DNA of 60,000 nt, taken from contig OZ037765.1 of the NCBI GenBank assembly GCA_964035545.1, positions 22,392,495 through 22,452,494 of the forward strand. Reading direction: 5' to 3'. Shown here in pieces: positions 27,401 through 38,099 of this stretch. The stretch is from Bugula neritina (taxonomy: Eukaryota; Bryozoa; Gymnolaemata; Cheilostomatida; Bugulidae). How positions within the stretch are numbered: the first letter of the stretch is position 1; the number at the start of each line of letters is the position of its first letter. Below the pieces are notes generated by a model. That model had not been told where the DNA came from. It did no database searches and saw only the letters and a program-made list of their open reading frames with translations. A program made the translations under genes and the position numbers.

Positions 27401-30400
27401 AAGGAAAAAGAATCTCTGCAGCAGCAGTTATCTACATTAGAAGTCAGCGCTGGTACCGGGGCAGCGCCACAGGTGGAGGGTTCTGCCAACACTGACTTGT
27501 CTTCCAAACTAATAACCGCCATGTTGGATCACTGCAGGACCGAGATACTGTGCCTATCCAGTGATATCACCAGATTAGACATATCACACGTTGAAACTAA
27601 ACTTCACAGTTTGAACAAAGCCTTACAAAACCTTGATCAAGAAAATAATGCTCAACATTTCAGCAATGACTCATCCTTAACAAGCTATTGTAATAGTTTA
27701 GCTATTCAAGCGGCAGCCATGTTTGAATTGGCTCGATCTGTCGCCTCCGGCGTCGACTTATCTCAGGTGCTAGCGTCAGTTGAGAACTGTTTCTCATCTG
27801 CCTCAGGAATGGTAACTAGTATTGAAGATTTATCACTTCGGAATTATGCTCTCCTGTTAGCTGAGAAATTACTGATCTCATACGAAATAAATCACTTGAT
27901 TGACGCCGGAGAGTGGAAGGAAGTGAATAAAAGCATCTCGAATGACAACCTCACTGATAAATCAATGGTTGCAGAAGCCCTCCAGAGAATTAACTTATTT
28001 ACCTCATCTCACGGCCAGCCTGTGGCCAACTCCTGTTTGAACGTGTGTCTTAGCAGTATACTACATCACCGACACAGTGAAAGACCTTCTCTAGAGGTGC
28101 TCAGAAGTGAGACGACTCTCCTCCATAAACTGTGTTCAGATGTCGATCAATCGTTGACTACGTGTCTGAGAGAATACTGCTCGATGTACACATCAGATCT
28201 GGTGAACTTTGGTACGTTAGATATAGGAGAAGTTGACGGTCTGCTCACTAGCACTACTAGCTTATTGCGTAAACAAATCAAAAATCTTGTCTGCCAAGGA
28301 TATGTATCTGACCTCTCGACTACATGGCTATACGAACAGCTGTGCACAGCTTGTAATAGGATGAGAGGTCTAGATGCCAAAGGTTGGTAACTTTATATAT
28401 TGGTTCTCATCTAATGCTTTTCTCTTTAAACTGATTGGACAACAAACATGTTGAGTGATGACTTTCAGCACTTGTTTGAAGAAAGTTGTTTTATAAAGAA
28501 AAATCTTATAATTTTGGTTTCATAAAAAAATATGATGGAGCAAAATTCTGTGATCAAATCACAGTTTGCTTTTTACACTGACTTGGGTGTTGTGTAGTTA
28601 CATACTTATCTCTCTTTAAATCTCTTTGACTTGCATTCATGTCATCCCATAAAGTTCTTCTTCAAATACAGCAAATATTTATACAACATTTCTAGTTACA
28701 TATAATTGAAAGCTGATTAAGAAGTATTCTAAATGAAACATATTTTCACTAGCTTTACTTGGACTCTTGTTTACTAGTCATGGTAGCTGCAGACATAAAA
28801 CTCTACCCTATGTCATTCATTTGCAGACATGCCCAGTGACCTGCTGGATATTGTTCTGAGGCTGAGCATGCTGGAAAGTAAGTTTGACATCACTTCCTCT
28901 TTGGTTACAAAGCGGGAGACTTCTACTCTCTCGCAGTCACTGGTGAGCGAAGCTTGCAAACTGGCCGGGCTGTCACATGAGTTGGCTAGAAGAACGGCAT
29001 CTCCCGATTCCACTGAAGCTCGCATTGTGTCAATGGCGCACAGACTAGAACAGATTGACCGCTGTCTTCATACATTCAGTGGCCATTATGGCGACACTGT
29101 TCAGCAGGTACCTGCATTTACTTAGAAAGTGTATACAAGTCCAGCGACATGCGTGCTGGTGCTTGCTATGTGTCCTGGGCTAAACAATGACACTGTAGTG
29201 TGGGTCACTTTCGGTGTACTTCTTGAGAATTTTTGATTGGCTTAGAGAATTCTCCATAACTGACAGCAATTTTAAAAGGAACCTCTTCATCATATAGGCT
29301 CACTGTTTACAATGGCTTTTTAATTAGAAAATTATAAAATTGGGGTTCAATTTTATGTTTTCTAAATAAGGATAATTTTAATTAAATATTTTTTGCTATG
29401 AATATGTTTCTTGATCATTTTAAGCCTCGCTATAATATATTTCACAGGTGATGAGAGAAGTAGTGTATAGCCTACAACTGTCGGTGCTGAAGCATCAGTT
29501 TCTCAAAGGGCAGCTTCCAATGAGCTCAACAGAGCAATCTCTGACCCATCAAGTGGAACAACTCAAACTCCAGCTTACACTTGCTAATCAGAGGAGTAAA
29601 CAGGTATTATCTTTATACCGGTTCCACTTAATCATATCTGCACTGTTTGTTGAATCCCGTTCAAAAGTGAGGTTATTTTTACAATTTTTCTATTATTTAC
29701 ATGCGATTGGGCGATACACTTATTGGCATTAGATTTTATAATTCATTATTAATATGTTAATGCTTATAAATTATTGATTATGAATCATTAGCTTATTTTG
29801 AAATATTACTTTGTCCTGTGGGTCACAGCTGGTTTCCGATTCTGGTTATATAAACAACGGAAATTAAGTTTAGATGTGATTGAGATGTTTACCAATACTA
29901 AATTTTTTATTCAATTCTTTAAAAAGCAGCAAAAATGTTCGATGACTGCTCAAAACATGTATTTACTCAATAGAATCAGAGTAACCAATATTTGAGTTGT
30001 AATAAGGCTGTAACGCTCTGTGTGTAGCTCGTAAATGTGGAGCAGCACGAGAAAACTGTAGAGGCCCTGCATGACGAGATGTCCATGTTGAAAGTGGAGC
30101 ATTCGGCTGAGCTGGACGAGAGCAAGAAGGACATGAGGATGGTGTTGAAGTCGGTGAAGGCGGAGGAGTATCGTCTAGCCACCGAGCTCACTGAACAGAT
30201 CTCCCAGCTCAAAGATCAGCTCTCTGAACAGAAACTCAACTATGAGGTCATTTTATTTTATATAACTCGGTATAGTTTTGCTTCTAGAAGTCAATTACAT
30301 TTGGTTCATCTTACTCAATTTCGTACACACTATATATCTGTAGTTCTTTACTATTTTTACAGTTTAGCAGCTAGTGCATGTAGTTTCCTGCATTAAACCC

Positions 30401-33400
30401 ATAGAATATTAACAAACATAGCTGAATAATCAGATTTTTATAGATTTGCTTGATTTTCTGCTTTTTCCTAAATTTACTAAAAAATTAGAAAAAACATAGA
30501 AAATCAAGCAAAACTATAAAAATCTGATTATTCAGCTGTGTTTGTTAATATTCTATGGGTTTAATGTGGGAAACTATATGCACTAGCTGCTAAACTGTAA
30601 AAATAGACAAGAACTAGAGAGAGATATGGTGTGCACGAAATTAAGTAAATTAACCCATCTGCAGTAATATGTCATTCATGTGTCATTCTTCTGCAAACCA
30701 ATGGATGTTAAGACAGGAAACATCTTCACATGTGCGGTGATTTGTTTGTTATGGCTTCCCATTGCGTTTCATAAAAAGTCCCTGCGAATTAGAGGAAATT
30801 GTGCAACAGAGATTTAGGGAAACCTTTCGGTAGTCTGATATCTGACATTAATGTCAGATATTTATGTCAATAATTTGGTTAGCTGTTTAGTTCTCATGCT
30901 CCTCAGCAGGACCTTATTGTGTGGGCTCTAAACATGTGAAATAGTGTATTGGGAAAATGTGCTTGGTGGACATTGGCAAATCGGTTGCGTTACAAGCGTA
31001 GGCAGAAGCTGTAGAATTTTTAAATGCTAGCTCCTATGCAAACGTGAATAATAAACACAACTGCTGCGTTCTAAAAATGTGATGTGTTGCAATAGTATGT
31101 GAAACGAGGCAGTGTTGCACTTTACAGACCGAGATGAAGAAATTGAAGGAGTGCAGGCCAGATACAGTGTCAGCTGAAGATCATGCCCTACTCAAAGACA
31201 AAGTTAGAGACTTAGAAACTTGTCTTCACGAGATGCAAGAAGAGTTTGAGGAGGTGAGAAGTTGATGGAACATAAACCATTGTGTGGCAACTCCGCCTAG
31301 TCTATTTGTTTACATTGTGGCAATTCTGGCCAATCAGAATTAACTGATGTTAATTCATGTTTCATAATTTTTCAACATGCAAATAACAATTGTGACAAAT
31401 TTGACATGCTAGCTCACTAATATAAATTCAAGCTTGAGTTTTAGTTGCAAAATTTCCATGTTTATTGTTTAGAATACAAAAAATGGTTGCAAACTTAAGT
31501 TTTAAATTTGAGTAGAAGTTTCTATTTTGACGTAATAAGGGCTGTGCCATTATTCAACTTCCTCATTTGAAATATTTTACCTTTACTGTTCTGCTTGGCA
31601 TTTCTATAAATAATTATTTGACAGGTTTAATCTATTTTTAATGTTCCCTATGAATGAGGTCTTTTTGGCAAAAAATTTAATTTGGCACATTATAGTCTAT
31701 AAATACCCATTAAGTTATACAATTAAAAAATTCAATTCAGTTTATTACTGTAATTGTATTAGACAGTATTCTCTTGATTAATGTGGTATTTAGTATATAC
31801 AAGCATTATTACATTCACAGGAATTGTATCAAGAACGAAGGGTGCATCTCGCTGAACTAGATAAAGCCAGAAGTGAACTCTTGAAAGTTATATCTAAAGC
31901 TGATAAAGCAGAGCTGACCACTGAAGACCAAAATCAACAGTATGAGGCCGTCATTAGAAAATTGAAGGTTCATATTGCTTTGTTATATATATTCGTGTGT
32001 GTATATATAGAAATATAAGCGGTGTTGGTAATAATTGAAATAAAAGAAATTTTTTGATAACAAACTAAGTATTTAATAACATAATTTTGTTTGTGCCACA
32101 ATGTTATTCTTTACATTAGCTTTATATTACAAATAATTGCTCTCTTACAGTGTGCTCTGTTGAAATGTAATTCTGTTTTATCATATATTGCTTTGCAATC
32201 TCAGATTAATCTATTTTTAATTAATTTCTAAAGTCAAGTATTTATTGAGTTGAGCACCTTTTACTTTTCCCACTGTTAGGAACCAACACTAAAACTTACC
32301 TACTGCCATATTCTACAATAATGACAACATAAAAAAGTGTTGCATAAATAACCTGGAATTATTTTTTGATGAAACAATTTTGATCTGCTGTGTCACAGCA
32401 TTAATTTTCATGGAGCACCTATATTTATTGTCAAACTTTCTTTTAATATAAGAAGTACCAATTGGTAGAAAATCTTTAAAGGTGAGGAAAAATACTGAAA
32501 TAAGATCTATGCTATCAAGAAAATTGTCTATAAAAGTTGTAAAAAAAACAAATTAAGGCTGATATTTTTGAAAAGGTAAAATACTCTTTCAATCAGGGGT
32601 TCTCACAGGAATAGCGACTATAAACCTACATGAGTTTTTTATTTGTGCAGGCCGAACAAGCTTCGCTCCAGCAGTGGATTGATGACATTCGGGAAGCACA
32701 TCATGATGAAATGGATGCGCTACAACACGAGCGAGACGCGGCTTTGGCAGACGAAGTGATGGCCACACAGTCGTCACTGGAGGCCATGCAGTCTGCTCAC
32801 TCCATTGAGCTGCAGCAAGAGAGAGCTAAGTATAAAGAGATGGAGAATAAAGCGAATAGACTGGCTCAAGTTGAAAGAGATCTCCTCTTGCAATCGTAAG
32901 TTTCATCTGACTGAGACATTTTGAAGTACGCTGAACGGTATGCTCAATTTAGTACGTAATGCATGCACGCATTGTACTGTTGTTTGTAAAGTACTGTTGT
33001 GTGTAGAGCACTGTTGCATATAAAGGGCTGTTGTATTTAGAGTACTGTTGTATGTAAAGTACTGTTGTGTGTAGAGTACTGTTGCATATAAAGGGCTGTT
33101 GTATTTAGAGTACTGTTGTATGTAAAGTACTGTTGTGTGTAGAGTACTGTTGCATATAAAGGGCTGTTGTGTGTAGAGTACTGTTGTATGTATAGTACTG
33201 TTGTATGTAGAGTACTGTTGTGTGTAGAGTACTGTTGTGTGTAGAGTACTGTGGTATGTAGAGTACTGTTGTACGTAGAGTACTGTTGTGCGTAGAGTAC
33301 TGTTGTGTGTAGAGTACTGTTGTAAGTAAAGTACTGTTGTGTGTAGAGTACCATTGCATGCTAATGTGTGGTTATTTCTTGAGCCATATTTTTGTGTGAA

Positions 33401-36400
33401 CATTGCCAGCACCCAGTCGTTGCATTTTGAATATTTAATTAGCAACTATTTAAGCAGTTAATATTATTTTTTTGTTTCAAGTTTCATTCCTTTAATTAAT
33501 TACTGTGATGAGTGAACTCATTATGACTATCAATGTTTCCATATAGAAATGCTGTGGGCTGCACACGCCTACAATTGTATCTATGATAGCATAGTAGGTG
33601 CTGAGTTGCATTGCAGGTAGTCTCTGCCACTTGCTAGTTTGCTTATACCCGTAGGCTGTGTGTTGACAACAAGGGTGTTGCTATGCAAAGCTCTATGTAC
33701 AAAGTAGTGAAGGAGTCTATGTTGGTGGACCAGCTTTTGAAGATTAAGTTGAATGGAATTCAATTGTTGAAATAGAATTCTAAAACATATGCTTAAGATT
33801 GCTAATTTAACTTGTCTGTTCGCTCTGGTAACTGTAGTAGATTTATCTGTTCCACAGTAACATTAGCAGCAGCGATTCTGTTCATCCATGCATTTGCAGA
33901 AATGTATTGGAATTTCTCAGCCTAGTGTTAGTTGATTGGATGTTGCATGTTTGATGTGTTGATTTATTGTTACCTTCATGCATATACAGTCACACTATGT
34001 ATTTCCGGTATCACTTCATATTTCAATACCCTAGACAGTGTCTGGTGGTGCAGAATGTGTCCAGCACTGCTAGAACGTCTAGGCTAATCAATTTCTCTCA
34101 CCAGGTTCAAGTACTGGTGGATGTCAAAAGCTATCTATATTCTTAGTTGACATTTCTGAACACAGCGAAGGGACTTTCCCGTTTAATGCTGGTGAATCAC
34201 AGGAGATTTTAACCTACTTTTCAGTGTAACTCTTACAAATAAAAGCACGGTTAGGCCTGCACATTTTCTATCTGGACACTAGTTACAAATAGATGTTACG
34301 TCAAACAAATGAGTATTGGTGTGGTAATTGACGAAATGTCTGTCTGTCCGGCCCTATGCTGAGAATAGTCTAGTTTGTCATTATTCCTAAATAATATGTC
34401 ATTTTGTAGGCGTGAAAATGAAAACAAAGATAAGCGAATTATAAGCCTGGAAAATAAAATTTCATCTGCCAATAAAAAGTTAGCAAAGATAGAAATGAGC
34501 TCAGCCAATAACAATAATATTGTTGATGAGATGAAAATTCTAAACCACAAACTAGCCGAAAAAAACAAGCTGCTCGTAGACAAATTCTCTCAAGAAGTTT
34601 CCAAGTTGAGCTCCTCTGAAAAACCAAAGTCTGATGGTCAGCACACGGCTTTGAAATCTCAGGTAGTGGATCCTATGAACCCCCTCTCCCCTCCCCCCCG
34701 GCCTGCATGTCCTGCCTTGTAACACATACAGATCTAGAGTTTTTATATCTCTTCTTTTTTTTGTACGGAGTGAGAATGGCATTAGCACCAAGGTTGTTAC
34801 TGCCTCAACTTAAACATCATTTTGGCTGTCATCAGAATTCCTGCATTAATTAGATAACCTTGGCGATTCTATTTATAAACTCATACAATGACCAGGATTT
34901 GTCTTAAATTAACATTTTAAGTAACCAAGTAGAACTGTGTCCAGTGCATGTGACGTTTGAAAAGTGTAGTATATTGTTACCATGTTTAGTACTACAGAGT
35001 TGGTTTAATGAAAGGTAATCAAGGTGTCTCTTGTATTTACTGGGCATGTTGATGTAGATTGAGGGGCTGAAAGAGGAGCTTAAACTAGAGCAACTGAATA
35101 AGAGGCAACTCGAGGAGCAGATTGTTTCTCTCCAAGCCGATTTCCAACATCAGCTTTTGCTGAAAGAAGAAGATGTGAAAATTGAGTCTTCTTCGTCTGA
35201 AGAGCTGCTGAAACAGCGCAAATCCACAGGTTGGTTAACCGTGTAGTAATTCTTGTCATGTGGGTGACACGACATTTCGAAAATGACAAGTGGAAAACAC
35301 CTATTTGGAAAATGGACAATTAGAAAATGTACAATTGGAAAATAAACATTTGGAAAATGAAAAATATTCAACATGGTCTAGTCCTGAGAGGTTGTCCGGC
35401 ATCTGGTCAATTCCAAAATAGCTTTTAAAAATAAATATAATGGCCGAATCAGTTAAGCTATCACGAAAGTAGAATTAGTTACCGAGTAGTTCTAATTTAC
35501 AATTGTTCACATTTACAAAAAGCTTTTTGAACTCGACTAGATACTAAATGCCCCCTCTGGACTAGGCCATCTTGAATATTCTTCATTTTCCAAATGTCAT
35601 TTTTCAAATATCTATTTTCCAATTGTCCATTTTCTAATTGTCCATTTTTCAAATGTGTTTCCAATTGTCATTTTCGAAATGTCGTGTCACCAAATGCACT
35701 GTCTGCTATGATCGGTGGTTTTCTACCTGTCGAAGCGTGGATGTTGCTGTTAATATATTCAGTTCCCATCTGTAAGTTGTCCATGTTGCTCAGTTCAATA
35801 AAGGGTTGGTTATGTTGGATGTAGCTCAAACCTCAAGTTCCAAGTCAAGCTCTTCAGCAGGCGAGTCTCCCTCAAAACCTACCAGCAGCTCGCCTTCAAA
35901 AAGTGGAGGTAGAACACCTACAGGCGGAGCAAGCAGTTCCTCTAGCAGAATTTCCGGAAAGGCTGCTACAAGGTCTATACCTCGCTCTACCGAGAAGACA
36001 ACTTCTTCGCCTAAAAAAGAGGTTGATAAAGCTTATGGTGAGGCCCACATTTAATGATCTAAATGAAAAATGAGTAGTTTTTATGTTCCCATGTAGATTG
36101 TAATCTAATTTGTGATGTATATTTAGTATTTCTTTTTCATATAATCAACGAGCTGGATTTGCAGCAGAGTTTTTTGATCAATCATATTGTGATATTTTGT
36201 TTTCATTTTTGTGTGTTTAGATAGAAGGCATCCAATGCAGACCCAGGTACAAATGAAATTGAACTTTTTAACGTTAACAGGATATTCGAGTTAATGTTTG
36301 GTTGTTTGGTTAAGTTTTCCTGAATGGGTTTAATTCATGGCTGTTTGCAATTAAACACACCAACTACTGCATGCATATTATTTGTTGTTGAAATTAATGC

Positions 36401-37696
36401 ATTATGTTTTATGTCTTTCTTCACTTCTCTATCGGAACCCAAGTTTTGGCTACACATGCCTGTGACATTACTTTGATTTATGCTTGAGATATTGGACTGT
36501 TGTATTATGATAATGAAACAAAAGTTTACTTCAGTATTTTAAATTCCTCAATATCTAGGGTCATCACATTTTACACACAGCTACATTTTTGTCTTGGCAT
36601 TGATCCAGTGATCTATTATATTATAGCCTATTTTTAAAATTCAATTGTAAAAATTGATAAAACTCTATAATTAATTTTGACAAAAAAAATATTTTTGCTG
36701 CCTGATCACCATATTCTAGTTCTTTAAATAGGGTAAGGTGATGGTGTTTGAAATAATGCTGGCTGATGGTGTGCTCACATCAGTTGAACACACCTGTTGC
36801 TGTATGCCAGTAGTTAGCTAATAGAATGCTGTGTAGCAATGAGCTTCCACACACATGCTTAGAATAATGTGTTTGCAGAGGGTGTGGGGCATGTTTGTCA
36901 TTTATTTCCTTACTTGGAATTGCATTTATTAAGGAATCAGTAAGAGAAATAATGGTAGAGGCTGCTTGGTTTAGCTCTGCAAAACTATTTGAGGCCCCAT
37001 GGTTTTTGAATAGCATGATTATGTGTGCAGCATGTTTTTTTGGCTAGTCACATTTGTTTCTATCACATAGCCTTGTTCCAGCTTCTTCTATTATATCAGT
37101 TTGTATATTTTGTGTTAAGCAACTTCCCTAACACATTATATTCTCTTTATTATGTCACCTTGTTCTCTAATTATACTAAATTGCATAGTTGAGTAATTAC
37201 CTGCTTTATACACACGCCAGTCTGTTGTGATTTGTTCTCAAGTTGTTGCTTCTTGAGTGAATTTAATTAAATACAACTTTGTATTAATCTTGTTTTAAAA
37301 AATAGTCTTGTTTTTCTTATTACTGCAATATGCTATCCGGTATATAAATTAATATATCTAGTGATTCAACAGTTTTTGTCAACGGTTTTTATTGTCATTT
37401 AAATGCCACCCACTTTACAAATTTTATTTTTGTTAAAACTCCCAGTATTTGGTGTGAATCTTGTCAGTTTTATTTGCAACTGAAGTATTTCTCTCTCGTG
37501 TTGTGTAGATCTGAGCCGCTCTAAGAGTACCCCAGTGGTGGATAAGAGTGTTAGGGTTACTGCTAATCGGCGGCTATCAAACTCTGCGGAACCTCATCGC
37601 TCCATACCCGTACTCGACACTAATGATAGGGGTTTTATCAAATATCAGAAATCAGGAGGCATTCCGTTGGCAACAAGGATGAGAAAATTTACTTAA
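9345..37696 (+). CDS. MPRIP: Myosin phosphatase Rho-interacting protein (MPRIP / outspread) homologue, complete
   Basis: In vertebrates MPRIP is an actin-associated scaffold that binds RhoA and the myosin phosphatase subunit MYPT1; the Drosophila counterpart is outspread. Exons: 9345-9455, 11315-11395, 11627-11692, 12933-13087, 13454-13526, 14025-14072, 14947-15231, 16468-16678, 17816-18069, 19583-19837, 20308-20555, 21725-21839, 22076-22245, 23815-23941, 24467-24622, 24834-24980, 25198-25401, 25649-25840, 26025-26243, 26525-26840, 27135-28382, 28827-29107, 29448-29603, 30028-30246, 31128-31253, 31821-31967, 32651-32895, 34410-34662, 35058-35229, 35825-36037, 37509-37696. All phases match: 6681 nt, 2226 residues. 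The ATG has a strong context (GCCATGG). The N-terminus [18 protein letters not shown] matches MPRIP almost residue for residue. Two PH domains and long coiled coils follow. It is about twice the length of the 1025-residue human form, mainly because of the 27135-28382 exon and extra coiled coil. Donors at 28382 and 35229 (GTTGGT) are weak. Confidence 0.9.
11315..13526 (+). other. First PH domain of the MPRIP homologue (exons 2-5)
   Basis: Residues about 38-162. Human MPRIP PH1 reads [22 protein letters not shown], and exon 3 here gives [20 protein letters not shown]. Exon 4 supplies [20 protein letters not shown] (human INMNQCTDVVDGEGR). Exon 5 supplies the C-terminal helix with its invariant Trp ([11 protein letters not shown]; human GWLEMLMVYPR). 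The usual PH opening GWL is replaced by [12 protein letters not shown], so the first strand is divergent. Confidence 0.85.
19074..19406. repeat. Minisatellite, 32-bp unit, about 10 copies
   Basis: Tandem units of TATACTAGGGTATAGTG followed by TATTATATACAGTTA. Variants have GAG for GGG and ACAC for ATAT; one unit carries a small insertion (GGCCAAC) near 19373. It lies in the MPRIP intron between exons 9 and 10. The unit contains near-palindromic TATAC/GTATA halves. Confidence 0.9.
19583..20409 (+). other. Second PH domain of the MPRIP homologue (exons 10-11)
   Basis: Residues about 446-540. Exon 10 encodes [31 protein letters not shown] and RNHGFRIK. Exon 11 begins [20 protein letters not shown], nearly identical to the human MPRIP segment [20 protein letters not shown]. 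The 20308 acceptor is preferred over an in-frame AG (exon from 20281) because it restores the family spacing RIK-TKEGE; use of the earlier AG would add nine residues. Confidence 0.9.
24267..24329. repeat. Inverted repeat enclosing a GT microsatellite
   Basis: The arm CTGAGCCCCATGACGTG (24267-24283) and the reverse complement of 24314-24329 differ by one extra C and one substitution. They enclose about 30 bp of alternating GT/GC dinucleotides, a Z-DNA-prone loop. It sits in the MPRIP intron before exon 15. Confidence 0.75.
24467..26840 (+). other. MPRIP coiled-coil block 1 (exons 15-20)
   Basis: Six exons, nearly all phase 0, encode residues about 734-1145. They are rich in Glu, Gln, Lys and Leu with heptad-like spacing (for example [20 protein letters not shown] and [19 protein letters not shown]). 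The block ends in a Pro/Ser spacer containing two [12 protein letters not shown] units. In MPRIP the coiled coils carry the RhoA- and MYPT1-binding regions and mediate self-association; which segment does this here is not visible. Confidence 0.75.
27135..28382 (+). other. MPRIP exon 21: single 1248-bp exon
   Basis: The largest exon in the window encodes about 416 residues (1145-1560) with no stop. It starts [20 protein letters not shown]. The sequence looks mainly alpha-helical but is less charged than the flanking coiled coils and has many Cys, Ser and Thr. I recognise no catalytic motif. It has no counterpart in the 1025-residue human isoform; long vertebrate MPRIP isoforms carry a large central insert, and whether this is its homologue needs alignment. 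Confidence 0.75.
30303..30655. mobile_element. Foldback / MITE-like element with about 170-bp terminal inverted arms
   Basis: Nearly the whole element is two inverted arms meeting around 30480: TTTAGCAGCTAGTGCAT, AACCCATAGAATATTAACAA and CTGAATAATCAGATTTTTAT on the left all recur reverse-complemented on the right with scattered mismatches. Ends are approximate (GGTT at the left, AACC at the right); no target-site duplication is evident. No transposase ORF, so it would be non-autonomous. It lies in the intron between MPRIP exons 24 and 25. Confidence 0.85.
30838..30861. repeat. Perfect 24-bp palindrome
   Basis: Half-site ATATCTGACATT followed directly by its exact reverse complement. It lies in the same MPRIP intron as the foldback element, about 180 bp downstream of it. 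Confidence 0.85.
32974..33351. repeat. Minisatellite, 17-bp unit with 68-bp higher-order period
   Basis: About 22 tandem copies of GTACTGTTGTGTGTAGA-like units. The first twelve are arranged in three four-unit (68-bp) blocks containing the variants GCATATAAA and GGGCTG; the remainder are more uniform. It lies in the intron after MPRIP exon 27. Because 17 is not a multiple of 3, ORFs stay open in several antisense frames here; these are artefacts. Confidence 0.92.
35263..35691. mobile_element. MITE-like element with about 125-bp terminal inverted repeats
   Basis: Left end GGTGACACGACATTTCGAAA; the right end is its reverse complement ending GTGTCACC. The arms include several short tandem-like units of the type GGAAAATGGACAATT. 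The centre (about 35390-35560) is unique and non-coding. No transposase. It lies in the intron between MPRIP exons 29 and 30, starting only 34 bp after the donor. Target-site duplication is unclear. Confidence 0.85.
35825..37696 (+). other. MPRIP C-terminal Ser/Lys-rich tail (exons 30-31) and stop
   Basis: Exon 30 encodes a Ser/Pro/Lys-rich, probably disordered segment ([20 protein letters not shown]). Exon 31 ends [12 protein letters not shown] then TAA at 37694-37696. It contains ANRRLSNS, a basophilic phosphosite-like motif that echoes [10 protein letters not shown] in exon 9. Human MPRIP also ends in a basic Ser-rich tail (RSKSVIEQ). Confidence 0.75.
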
Positions 37697-38093
37697 TTAT
37701 TAAATTTTCATATGATGTGACTCATAGCTTGTATTTTCGATGTTATTTTTATAGCATCACTGGTTACCCAGTTGTAATTTGCTTTATTCATAATGCATAG
37801 GCTTATAATCATTAACCTTGATTTTTATGCATTTCTAATTATAAATTAATTGTTTTCAAATTTATTATTAGCTTTTCCAACGCTGCATACAATGTTGATA
37901 CGAATCATTTTGGGAGAATTATTATTTATTAATATTGTATCTGTTTATAGCTGTATTTTATAAATTAGTGTTGTTGATACTATCATATTTATTTATGCCT
38001 GAACAAGAATATTAATACTCTATCATAATGTTTGATCAAATCAGTTGAACTTGAAAGATAATTTTGATACAACTATTGTGACCTACAAATAGC

Positions 38094-38099
38094 AATAAA
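38094..38099 (+). terminator. Probable MPRIP polyadenylation signal
   Basis: AATAAA about 400 bp after the MPRIP stop; it is the first canonical hexamer I find downstream. A GT-containing stretch (TTGTGCACAT) follows within 20 bp. Confidence 0.5.

Larger units (their letters stand above)
28827..35229 (+). other. MPRIP coiled-coil block 2 (exons 22-29)
   Basis: Residues about 1561-2094. It contains [20 protein letters not shown] and, in exon 27, [18 protein letters not shown] followed by [12 protein letters not shown]. The latter parallels the EEKDRLLAEETAATISAIEAMKNAH segment of human MPRIP in shortened form, which anchors this block to the family's C-terminal coiled coil. Phases are mostly 0. 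Confidence 0.75.

Noticed and set aside
28813-29025. Minus-strand ORF opposite MPRIP exon 22
   Set aside because: Shadow frame of a well-supported exon; no start context or motif.
32903-33445. Three overlapping antisense ORFs (up to 180 residues) rich in Tyr, Thr, Asn and Gln
   Set aside because: They are translations of the 17-bp minisatellite in successive frames inside an intron; no coding gene is needed.
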